6,529 nucleotides of DNA from positions 1-6,529 of the forward strand of contig DAOVYU010000066.1 in NCBI GenBank assembly GCA_030635465.1, given 5' to 3'. Source of the DNA: Bacteroidales bacterium. GTDB lineage: Bacteria; Bacteroidota; Bacteroidia; Bacteroidales; JAADJA01. A program made the translations under genes and the position numbers. Every line of letters begins with the position of its first letter. The stretch's first letter is position 1. This document shows, one piece after another, positions 1 through 5,914 of the stretch. The notes under the pieces were generated by a model. It did not search any database and was not told where the DNA came from. It saw nothing but the letters and a program-made list of their open reading frames with translations.

Positions 1-30
1 TAACCATAATTCACATAATAGGCCAATAGT

Positions 31-57
31 AATAGTTTTTCATGGCTTATAACTATT
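31..57. repeat. Short inverted repeat upstream of the Fic gene
   Basis: AATAGTT at 31-37 and its exact complement AACTATT at 51-57 are separated by 13 bases. The pair lies just upstream of the -7 box candidate at 63-70, where a repressor or activator could bind. Arms of seven AT-rich bases can arise by chance, so this is only a possible operator. Confidence 0.22.
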
Positions 58-62
58 TTTCA

Positions 63-70
63 TACTTTTG
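63..70 (+). promoter_or_regulatory. Candidate -7 box for the Fic gene
   Basis: TACTTTTG matches the Bacteroidota -7 consensus TAnnTTTG exactly and ends 23 bases before the ATG at 94. That would give a leader of roughly 15-20 bases. No TTG (-33) is seen at the expected 17-23 base distance, so the promoter may be weak or activator-dependent, or the match may be chance. Confidence 0.38.
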
Positions 71-93
71 ATAATTATATTTCATAAGAAGCT

Positions 94-1626
94 ATGGTTA
101 CTAATAAATATTCACAAGAAATAACTACTTTTCATAATAGGACTGCACCTGAACCAGGAGCACTTGCTGGTTATGGTGCTCTAATAGCTGGTCATTCTCT
201 TAAAGCTCCAATTCCTGATAAACTAGCTCTGATTAGTGAAAAGCATAAAAAATATTCAACTGATACCTGGAATATATATACACCCCGGCATGCACCAGTA
301 AATACACTTGCTGATCATCTTACTTTTGCATTGAAATATGAAGGAGTTGATCTGAATATATTAAAGTCCTTATTCTCCTCTATTCCGGCAAAAGAAATAA
401 AAGGTATAGTAGAAAATGAGCCTACAGGTCAATATACCCGGAGAATATGGTTTTTCTATGAATGGTTAATGGAAAAGAAACTCGATCTCCCTGACTTGAA
501 AACCGGGAATTATGTTGATGCAATAGATGCAAAACTGCAATATTCAGGGCCTTCAAAAAACTCTCCGCGCCATCGGGTGAGAGATAATCTTCCAGGTATG
601 AAAGACTTCTGCCCTCTCATTAGGCGTACAAACGTTCTAGACGCCTATAGTGATTCTAAATTGAATGAAAAGATTGAAGGATCATTAAGTCCAATACACA
701 GAGATGTGCTAATGCGTGCTGCCGCTTTTCTGTTATTGAAGGATTCGAAAGCATCATATGCAATTGAAGGAGAAAGTCCACCTCAAAATAGAATGCAAAG
801 ATGGGGTAAAGCAATAGGTCAGGCTGGAAATAATGAGTTAACACAAGATGAATTATTGCGTCTTCAGCAAATAGTAATTGAAAATGCCAGATTTATAAAA
901 CTTGGATGGCGAGAGCAAGGTGGATTTGTTGGAGAACATGATAGGGCTCATGGAATTCCAATTCCTGATCATATTTCAGCAAAATGGCAGGACTTAGATA
1001 TATTAATAGATGGGTTGATAGATACAAATTTAAAACTTCAAAACTCAGAATTCGATCCTGTATTAACCGCTGCGATTATTGCATTTGGATTTGTTTTAAT
1101 ACATCCATTTGCTGATGGAAATGGACGTATCCACCGGTATTTGATACATCATGTATTAGCTAAAAAAGGGTTTGCTAAAAATAACCTGATATTTCCTGTT
1201 TCAGCTGCTATATTACAACGAATTCCAGAATATAAAGAAATATTTGATAAGTATTCTTCAACCAGGATTGATTTAATAGAATGGAAACCAACTCCCGATA
1301 ATAATGTTGAAGTATTAAATGATACAATTGACTTTTACAGGTATTTTGATGCCACAAATATGGCTGAGTTTCTTTATAGTTGTGTTGAGCAAACTATTTA
1401 TGAAATTATCCCCAGTGAAGTAGAATATTTGCATAAATACGATAAATTCAAATTTCAATTAGAGCAAATATTTGACATGCCAGATAAAATGATTGCATTA
1501 GTAGTCAGGTTTCTTGAACAAGGTAAAGGTAAATTATCCAAAAGAGCCAGAGAAAAGGAATTCGATATGCTTGGCGAGGATGAAATTGTGCAAATAGAAA
1601 TGATTTATTCAAACATATTCATATAA
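94..1626 (+). CDS. Fic-domain protein, probable self-inhibited AMP-transferase (class II Fic)
   Basis: The product is a 510-residue soluble protein. The Fic core motif is complete at residues 337-348, HPFADGNGRIHR, with catalytic His337, metal-binding Asp341, the GNGR anion-binding loop ending at Arg345, and a second Arg348. Residues 221-226 read SYAIEG and fit the inhibitory motif [S/T]xxxE[G/N]. Glu225 would block productive ATP binding, as in class II Fic proteins. The GIPIP stretch at 287-291 and the helix after it correspond to the target-docking flap region. About 200 residues precede the inhibitory helix, in an N-terminal region (about 25-175) common to a long Fic subfamily whose role I do not know. 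The known reaction of most Fic proteins is transfer of AMP from ATP to a protein hydroxyl; the target here is unknown. The start is well bounded: an in-frame TAA lies at 85-87 and this is the first ATG after it. No separate antitoxin gene is needed or seen. It converges with the DUF4097 gene. Confidence 0.95.
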   Translation: MVTNKYSQEITTFHNRTAPEPGALAGYGALIAGHSLKAPIPDKLALISEKHKKYSTDTWNIYTPRHAPVNTLADHLTFALKYEGVDLNILKSLFSSIPAKEIKGIVENEPTGQYTRRIWFFYEWLMEKKLDLPDLKTGNYVDAIDAKLQYSGPSKNSPRHRVRDNLPGMKDFCPLIRRTNVLDAYSDSKLNEKIEGSLSPIHRDVLMRAAAFLLLKDSKASYAIEGESPPQNRMQRWGKAIGQAGNNELTQDELLRLQQIVIENARFIKLGWREQGGFVGEHDRAHGIPIPDHISAKWQDLDILIDGLIDTNLKLQNSEFDPVLTAAIIAFGFVLIHPFADGNGRIHRYLIHHVLAKKGFAKNNLIFPVSAAILQRIPEYKEIFDKYSSTRIDLIEWKPTPDNNVEVLNDTIDFYRYFDATNMAEFLYSCVEQTIYEIIPSEVEYLHKYDKFKFQLEQIFDMPDKMIALVVRFLEQGKGKLSKRAREKEFDMLGEDEIVQIEMIYSNIFI

Positions 1627-1730
1627 TTATATTAAAAAACAAATCACATTATTTTACTCATAGTGTTTCTTGAATTCACTTATACTTTATAAGCGGCTGT
1701 AAGGTCTTAAAACTAACAGTTTAAATGAAT
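1627..1730. other. Convergent intergenic gap, no clear terminator
   Basis: This 104-base AT-rich gap separates the 3' ends of the Fic gene and the oppositely oriented DUF4097 gene. A terminator would be expected here for both directions, but no GC-rich stem with a T tract is present. The best candidates are a weak five-base stem (AAACT 1710-1714 with AGTTT 1718-1722) and a 14-base AT-only palindrome at 1731-1744 that overlaps the DUF4097 stop codon. Neither is convincing. Confidence 0.4.
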
Positions 1731-2702
1731 TTATTTATAAATAAGCGACACCCTGCCATCCGATGCCAGTAATTCAACGGGGATTCCTCCGCCTCTCACA
1801 GTTCCCTGGATCAGGTGTTCTTCTGTTTTACCTGAAAAGTCAACCAGTGGTATATTGAGGTTACTACCTTTTAATTTTACGTTAAAGCTTAATCCATCAG
1901 GAATGGTCACATCTATATTTCCATCGCTGGTAAGCACCGAAAGTTTATTTTTTAATTTCAATAAATTGCCTTCGATATCACCGTCAGAAGTTTGTGCGCT
2001 TACTGATCCAGAGCAATCAGTAAAAGAAATATCTCCATCGGAAGTGCGTGCATTTATGGTTCCCGTGATATTTAATAAATTGACATCCCCATCGCTGGTA
2101 ACAAATTTTGTTTCACCCTCTACATTTTCAGCTTTAACATCTCCATCGCTGGTTTCCAGATTTGTATTTCCTGTAACATCATAAATTTCAACATCTCCAT
2201 CAGAGGTTGTACAACTGATATTGCCATTGATTTTTGCAGCAAAAACATCCCCATCGCTGGTTATACACCTCTGATCTGCATTTAATCCTTTTATTAAAAT
2301 ATTACCATCGGATGAGCGAAGATCGCAACTAGTCTCAACTGGGGTGTATATTTCGCAGGAAACATTGTAAGAGTTTTCCCATCCTTTCCAGTTGTTATTA
2401 TTTCTGTGTTTGATTGTGACTTCAAGGTTATCTGGATAAATGTTAATGATTAAGGAAACAAATTCATCCAGTTCTTCTTTGGATATTTTTTGAAGACTGT
2501 TTCCCTTTTTAACTATGAAGTAAACTTCTGTTTTATCGGTTTCCGAAGGAAACACATTGATAAAACCATCACTTACTGAAACTTTTAAGGTTGCTGGTGT
2601 TGTTAAATTGTAAGATTCTTTAAATGAATAATCATTTTTCTGGGCAAATGTGTAAATGCTAAAAAGCAGGCATAGCCCTGTAATTAAACTGGTGGTTTTC
2701 AT
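1731..2702 (-). CDS. Exported DUF4097-type repeat protein (predicted beta-solenoid)
   Basis: The product has 323 residues. A Sec signal peptide is visible: Lys2, a hydrophobic core at about 5-18, and likely cleavage after Ala20 (TFA-Q). There is no lipobox. A first SDG occurs at 44-46. The region from about 130 to 264 consists of repeats headed by (T)SDGD/N, with the Ser at 131, 149, 167, 185, 203, 221, 239 and 259: six exact 18-residue steps, then one of 20. A last SDG at 314-316 lies near the C-terminus. Alternating hydrophobic residues between the SDG turns fit a right-handed beta-solenoid, as expected for the DUF4097 (putative adhesin) family. No transmembrane anchor or type IX secretion tail is evident, so it is probably periplasmic or surface-associated. 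Its biochemical role is not known. It lies 87 bases after the crtB-like stop on the same strand but has its own promoter candidate. The ATG follows an A-rich tract, without Shine-Dalgarno. Confidence 0.88.
   Translation of the reverse strand: MKTTSLITGLCLLFSIYTFAQKNDYSFKESYNLTTPATLKVSVSDGFINVFPSETDKTEVYFIVKKGNSLQKISKEELDEFVSLIINIYPDNLEVTIKHRNNNNWKGWENSYNVSCEIYTPVETSCDLRSSDGNILIKGLNADQRCITSDGDVFAAKINGNISCTTSDGDVEIYDVTGNTNLETSDGDVKAENVEGETKFVTSDGDVNLLNITGTINARTSDGDISFTDCSGSVSAQTSDGDIEGNLLKLKNKLSVLTSDGNIDVTIPDGLSFNVKLKGSNLNIPLVDFSGKTEEHLIQGTVRGGGIPVELLASDGRVSLIYK
1914..2315 (-). repeat. 54-bp coding repeats of the DUF4097 protein
   Basis: The gene interior repeats every 54 bases (18 codons), with one 60-base unit at the C-terminal end. 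On the + strand the signature appears as CCATCGCTGGT or close variants near 1921, 2090, 2144 and 2252, with diverged copies (CCATCGGAAGT, CCGTCAGAAGT, CCATCAGAGGT) between them. Only the SDG turn codons stay near identical while the rest of each unit differs. That points to old duplication with structural constraint rather than a fresh tandem expansion. Confidence 0.85.
2643..2702 (-). other. Signal peptide of the DUF4097 protein
   Basis: Residues 1-20 have a short positive N-region (Lys2), a hydrophobic stretch from Leu6 to Tyr17, and a small residue at the predicted cut site (Thr18-Phe19-Ala20, before Gln21). Cys11 sits inside the hydrophobic core without the lipobox residues around it, so type I cleavage is more likely than lipoprotein processing. 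Confidence 0.75.
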
Positions 2703-2723
2703 TTTTTTTTAACGTTTTAGGTT

Positions 2724-2743
2724 ATACATTTATACAAATGTAT
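2724..2743. promoter_or_regulatory. Perfect 8-bp inverted repeat, candidate operator of the DUF4097 gene
   Basis: ATACATTT (2724-2731) and AAATGTAT (2736-2743) are exact complements around the four-base spacer ATAC. The 20-base site ends 21 bases upstream of the DUF4097 ATG and overlaps the candidate -7 box at 2735-2742. That is where a dimeric repressor could block RNA polymerase. The regulator is not encoded in the window. Confidence 0.42.
2735..2742 (-). promoter_or_regulatory. Candidate -7 box for the DUF4097 gene
   Basis: Read on the - strand, TACATTTG matches TAnnTTTG exactly and would place the transcript start about 25 bases before the ATG. The nearest upstream TTG (complement at 2768-2770) is 25 bases away, slightly beyond the usual 17-23. 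The box suggests that the gene can be transcribed separately from crtI-crtB. Confidence 0.42.
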
Positions 2744-2789
2744 GACGGTCAAAAAATTGGGATGTTACAATATTTCTAAAATAATTATG

Positions 2790-3725
2790 CTAGAAGTTAT
2801 TTTTAATGATATGAAGGACATTCTGTTTAATTTCTTCGTTTGAAGGATTCAGTTCCCTGGTAGTGAAATTACCGTTTTTGATATCAATACGATTGTATAC
2901 CTGTAAGTATAAGTTGTAGATAACTTTAAGGCTGAGAAGATATCTTTTATTTAAGAATGGGGCAATTTTTTCAATGGCTTTTTCTGTTTCCAATCTATGT
3001 TGCTCAGCTTGATCCATATACCAAACAATTACCTGCCGGAAATTATTTGTGATAGCCGATCCATTTGCCATTTTTTTTAAATCGTTGGGTGTAAGACTGT
3101 TGTTCTGTAAAATATCCTTAGCGAAATAATTCAGGTTGTTTTGCTGATCAATCTGAAAATCACGAATGATATGGACCAGGTAACTAAAAATAGCACAAGG
3201 TCTTGCAATAGCCCTCAAGTCCATTGAAGGATCAATATATTCATTCAGTTCATTATTTAGGCAACACAGATGTACAAATACCGATGCTGGAGCTACGGAA
3301 GCTCCTTCGGAATAATTTATAAAATCATCGAATGTATCAAATCCTTCATGGTTGATATCATAGATCATAGATTTGGCAAATACCTGAAACAAATGAATGG
3401 GAATTTGATAGTCTTTTACAGTTTGAACCACTTTTTCGAAAAAAGGATCATTCGAAGCTTTTCCATTCAGGCATGTGATCCATTCATTTACCTGATCAGT
3501 ATATATTTGCTTTTCACAATCTGAAAGGGATTTAACGTCTGCTTTTCGGTCATCAACCAGGTCATCAATTTTGCGCATAAACTGATAACAGACTTTGGCT
3601 GCCAGGTACCTGTCTTCTTCCCAGAATTTTGCTGCAATTAAAATGTTAGGGTGTTTATTGATCTTGGTGAAGTCAATTTGAGCAATGATGTCTGATGGAT
3701 TAAAAGTATTTGTATGCATATACAT
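2790..3725 (-). CDS. crtB: Phytoene/squalene synthase family protein (CrtB-like, divergent)
   Basis: The product has 311 residues and no signal peptide, and should be a cytosolic or membrane-associated all-helical trans-isoprenyl synthase. Both Asp-rich motifs that bind diphosphate through Mg are present: D54-D55-L-V-D58-D59 and D189-F-Q-I-D193. Tyr47 and Arg51 before motif 1 match the conserved YxxxR of CrtM and CrtB, and Arg188 precedes motif 2. The family joins two prenyl diphosphates head to head: C20 units give phytoene, C15 units give squalene or dehydrosqualene. Unusual points are NILIAAKFW (27-35) where the SxSFY-type motif normally lies, YSEGASVAPAS (138-148) in the central helix, and NNLNYF after motif 2 instead of the usual GRxYLP. 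This resembles a divergent clade rather than the standard CrtB of about 280 residues. It starts 10 bases after the crtI stop, so coupled translation is likely. Met3 is an alternative start. Substrate length is uncertain. Confidence 0.85.
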   Translation of the reverse strand: MYMHTNTFNPSDIIAQIDFTKINKHPNILIAAKFWEEDRYLAAKVCYQFMRKIDDLVDDRKADVKSLSDCEKQIYTDQVNEWITCLNGKASNDPFFEKVVQTVKDYQIPIHLFQVFAKSMIYDINHEGFDTFDDFINYSEGASVAPASVFVHLCCLNNELNEYIDPSMDLRAIARPCAIFSYLVHIIRDFQIDQQNNLNYFAKDILQNNSLTPNDLKKMANGSAITNNFRQVIVWYMDQAEQHRLETEKAIEKIAPFLNKRYLLSLKVIYNLYLQVYNRIDIKNGNFTTRELNPSNEEIKQNVLHIIKNNF

Positions 3726-3735
3726 GAGTAAACAA

Positions 3736-5220
3736 TTAGCTGTTGTATTTTAGTATTTTTTCAGTTGTTAATTTTGCAGAAAGTAATACCATGGGTATTC
3801 CATTTCCGGGATGAGTACTGCCGCCAACAAAGAATAAGTTTTTATATTTTTTGTGTTGATTGTGTGGCCGCATATATCCCATTTGCATGAGGTTATGGCT
3901 TAAACTTCCAAATACTGATCCCTTCGAAAGATTAAATATTGTCATCCATGACTTGGGGTTGTAGCATATTTCAAATTTAATATGCTGATCAATATCTTTC
4001 ATCCCTTCTTTTTTTAGCCTTTTAATAACCGATTCTCGAGCATGGTTTTGTAAAACATTCCAATTTTGTTCTTCATCGTTGATATGACCAACCGGAACTA
4101 TGATTGATAGTGTGTCTTCATTTTCTGGTGCTGCAGATTTATCTGTTCTGCAGGGTGCATGAACATAAAAGCTGGGATCGGAGGGGAGTGTGAGATCAGT
4201 AAAAACAGCATCTATATTTTCCTTATAGTTTTTGGAGACAAATACATTGTGTTGTTTTAATGAATGATAGGTTTTGTCCAGTCCCCAGTGAAACATAAAT
4301 GCAGAACAGGTATAGTCTAGTTTTTTAATGCGATTGATGGTTTTGTTTTTGGGAAGTAGTTTTTCATAAACATAAGGTAGGTCTGCATTGGAAATAACAA
4401 TGTCGGCTTCATGAAAACTATCATTATTTAATGTGATCCCGGTAACTTTTTTTTCTACTACATTTATTTTTTTAACTGAAGTGTTATAAACGATCTCGAC
4501 ATTATGTTCAGTAGCAATGGATAAGAGATTCTGAATGATTTGTTGCATACCTCCTTTCGGGAACCATACGCCATCTGTAAGCTCAAGAAAAGGTAACATA
4601 GAAAAAATGGCCGATGCTTTAAAAGGATTCTGTCCCACATAAATATTTTGAAAGGTAAATACGACCCTTAATATTTCACTTTTAAAATAGTGGCTGGTAT
4701 GTTTGTAATGATTTTTAAATGCTTTCATCTTGAACAGAAGAAGCAAATTTTTAATGCTGAAAAACTGCAGGGCATTATAATAATTCCGGTCTATGATGTG
4801 TTTCATGGAAAGCTGATAAGTTTCATAGCTTTCAGTCATATATTTTAAGAAGTTATTATAGCATCCTGGTTCAATAGCCTCCAGTTGTTTTTGAAGTTTT
4901 GATAGATCGGAAGAAAACAATACCTCTTTATTTTCAGGGAATTTAATACTGTAAATGGGATCCATGCGGATCAGATCAAGTTCTTTATATAAATCCCTGC
5001 CTAAAGATTGATAAGTTTTTTCATAAATATCTGTCATCATCAACAAGGTAGCACCAATATCAAAACGATGGCCATTTTTAGTAATATTGCCACACCGGCC
5101 TCCCGCATAACTATTTTTTTCAAATATTTTAACTTGATATCCTTTTTGAGCCAAACGAATAGCTGTGGTAATACCGCCAACTCCGGATCCGATAATAATG
5201 ACTTTTTTAGGGCCAGACAT
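3736..5220 (-). CDS. crtI: CrtI-type carotenoid (phytoene) desaturase
   Basis: The product has 494 residues, the usual length for CrtI/CrtN FAD-dependent desaturases. The N-terminus carries a Rossmann dinucleotide fold with G11-S-G13-V-G-G16, the ribose-binding Glu34 at the end of the second strand, and the following G40-G41-R42. The C-terminal family signature spans about 464-476: FVGGSTHPGNGIP, with Gly466, Gly467, His470, Pro471, Gly472 and Gly474. The middle region (about 225-245, with GVWFPKGGMQQ) is typical of the substrate domain. The family introduces conjugated double bonds into phytoene, or into C30 dehydrosqualene for CrtN. Which substrate is used here cannot be told from sequence alone and depends on the adjacent CrtB-like synthase, 10 bases downstream. 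Both proteins probably act at the inner membrane. The ATG sits 23 bases after a TAnnTTTG box, which suggests that crtI heads the crtI-crtB operon. Confidence 0.93.
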   Translation of the reverse strand: MSGPKKVIIIGSGVGGITTAIRLAQKGYQVKIFEKNSYAGGRCGNITKNGHRFDIGATLLMMTDIYEKTYQSLGRDLYKELDLIRMDPIYSIKFPENKEVLFSSDLSKLQKQLEAIEPGCYNNFLKYMTESYETYQLSMKHIIDRNYYNALQFFSIKNLLLLFKMKAFKNHYKHTSHYFKSEILRVVFTFQNIYVGQNPFKASAIFSMLPFLELTDGVWFPKGGMQQIIQNLLSIATEHNVEIVYNTSVKKINVVEKKVTGITLNNDSFHEADIVISNADLPYVYEKLLPKNKTINRIKKLDYTCSAFMFHWGLDKTYHSLKQHNVFVSKNYKENIDAVFTDLTLPSDPSFYVHAPCRTDKSAAPENEDTLSIIVPVGHINDEEQNWNVLQNHARESVIKRLKKEGMKDIDQHIKFEICYNPKSWMTIFNLSKGSVFGSLSHNLMQMGYMRPHNQHKKYKNLFFVGGSTHPGNGIPMVLLSAKLTTEKILKYNS

Positions 5221-5243
5221 AAGACTAGGTTTAAAATGGTCTG

Positions 5244-5251
5244 CAAATCTA
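5244..5251 (-). promoter_or_regulatory. Candidate -7 box for crtI-crtB
   Basis: On the - strand TAGATTTG fits TAnnTTTG exactly, 23 bases before the crtI ATG, the same distance as the box of the Fic gene. No good TTG (-33) lies 17-23 bases upstream. An imperfect inverted repeat occupies that area (5267-5298), which would suit activator- or repressor-controlled expression. Confidence 0.42.
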
Positions 5252-5266
5252 AAATAAGAATGATTG

Positions 5267-5298
5267 ATTATAAAACTTTAAATGTTAAGATTTATAAT
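5267..5298. promoter_or_regulatory. Imperfect inverted repeat upstream of the crtI promoter
   Basis: ATTATAAA (5267-5274) pairs exactly with TTTATAAT (5291-5298). Inside, after one mismatch, CTT (5276-5278) pairs with AAG (5287-5289), and AA (5280-5281) with TT (5285-5286), with one unpaired T and a three-base centre. Thirteen pairs in 32 bases is more than the neighbouring sequence shows, but the region is very AT-rich. It begins 15 bases upstream of the -7 box and could be an operator or activator site for the carotenoid genes. Confidence 0.3.
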
Positions 5299-5376
5299 AT
5301 ATTTTCATTTTAAATAACGACAAATAAGGAAAGTAAGGGTTGCAACAAATCAATTGAAGTTTTTGGATTGAGTTTA

Positions 5377-5423
5377 TAGCCACGAAGGCTCGAAGTCACA
5401 AATTAACCACAAAGTTATGGCTA
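5377..5423. repeat. CACGAAGG-type intergenic repeat element after the GxxExxY gene
   Basis: The element is a run of related short units, CACGAAGG, CTCGAAGT, CACAAATT and then CCACAAAG, bounded by TAGCCA (5377-5382) and its complement TGGCTA (5418-5423). It stands out from its surroundings by higher GC and internal periodicity of about eight bases. From memory, similar CACGAAG/CACAAAG strings recur between genes in many bacterial genomes and are often near GxxExxY genes; I could not check this. It starts (in - strand terms) eight bases past the stop codon of that gene and would lie in its 3' untranslated RNA. Confidence 0.5.
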
Positions 5424-5430
5424 ACATATT

Positions 5431-5859
5431 TTAGCTATTAAATCGTCGGATTCCGTATTTTATTTTTGGCACATTAAAATTGATTAAAAATCCAAGCCTT
5501 TTACCGGTTAATCTTAGATGACTTAAGATTTGTGCTTCCCAGACTGGATTAACTGTTTCCAAAGCTTTTAATTCACATATTATGCAGTCTTCAACAATGA
5601 CATCTATCCTTAAGCCTTCATCAAATGTAAGATTATCATATACAATTGGAATATTTACTTGCCTTGCATATTCAAGTCCTCTTTTATTCAATTCGTGACA
5701 AAAACATACTTCATAGACTTTTTCCAACAATCCGGGACCTAAATTCTGATGAACAGTGAAGGCAGAATCAACAACTAGCCTTGCTATCTTTTCGATAGAC
5801 TCTGGTATAGGTTTGTATCCTTCTTTGTGAATCTTAGAGTTTTCGTGACTTGGTGGCAT
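5431..5859 (-). CDS. GxxExxY family protein (PD-(D/E)xK-like)
   Basis: The product has 142 residues and no signal peptide or membrane segment. The family-naming motif is G43-L-L-E46-K-V-Y49, within a VHxxLGPGLLExVYE block. Further along, Asp86 (RIDVIVED), Glu96-Leu-Lys98 and Gln110 reproduce the E...D...ExK...Q layout of PD-(D/E)xK nucleases. The family has been placed in that superfamily by sequence, but its substrate and role are not established; I do not infer a restriction or defence function. The length is normal, with a modest N-terminal extension of about 20 residues before the usual first helix. It lies 55 bases after the 5-alpha-reductase-like gene and 210 bases before crtI, all on one strand. 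A repeat element lies directly behind its stop. Such genes are often scattered and present in multiple copies, so it may be an insertion between two unrelated neighbours. Confidence 0.88.
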   Translation of the reverse strand: MPPSHENSKIHKEGYKPIPESIEKIARLVVDSAFTVHQNLGPGLLEKVYEVCFCHELNKRGLEYARQVNIPIVYDNLTFDEGLRIDVIVEDCIICELKALETVNPVWEAQILSHLRLTGKRLGFLINFNVPKIKYGIRRFNS

Positions 5860-5861
5860 AC

Positions 5862-5881
5862 TTAAGGTTTTGAAACCTAAA
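5862..5881. repeat. Small hairpin just upstream of the GxxExxY gene
   Basis: AGGTTT (5865-5870) and AAACCT (5873-5878) are exact complements two bases apart. Beyond one mismatch, two further outer pairs form (TT 5862-5863 with AA 5880-5881). On the - strand it lies between the stop of the reductase-like gene and the GxxExxY ATG, ending three bases before that ATG. It could be a weak terminator for the first gene, a translational hairpin for the second, or chance. An imperfect -7 box, TATCTTTA, overlaps its outer edge at 5878-5885. Confidence 0.3.
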
Positions 5882-5914
5882 GATAATAAAATAATTATTC
5901 GCCAGAGCCAGGTC

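Noticed and set aside
1..100. TAACCATA at 1-8 and its complement TATGGTTA at 93-100 as a long-range inverted repeat
   Set aside because: The second arm overlaps the start codon, the spacing is 84 bases and the arms are short. Most likely chance.
94..1626. Fic gene as a two-gene toxin-antitoxin module
   Set aside because: No small partner gene is seen in the 93 bases upstream, downstream is a convergent gap, and the inhibitory motif is inside the same protein. A partner further left of the window cannot be excluded.
1731..1744. 14-base palindrome at the DUF4097 stop codon as a terminator
   Set aside because: It contains only A and T, has no loop and no following T tract, so the RNA stem would be unstable.
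1855..2184. Open frame of 109 codons on the + strand inside the DUF4097 gene
   Set aside because: It is the antisense reading of the 54-base repeats, which gives a periodic SPSLV pattern with no family resemblance. It exists because the repeats lack stops in that frame.
3270..3524. Open frame on the + strand inside the crtB-like gene
   Set aside because: It lies opposite strongly conserved coding sequence, has no recognisable motif and no promoter.
5008..5313. Overlapping open frames on both strands at the 5' end of crtI
   Set aside because: The crtI frame contains the FAD-binding motif exactly here. The other frames show no conserved features and are shadows.
5431..5859. GxxExxY protein as a restriction or antiphage defence nuclease
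   Set aside because: The PD-(D/E)xK residue pattern alone does not show this, and no methylase, helicase or other defence gene is adjacent.
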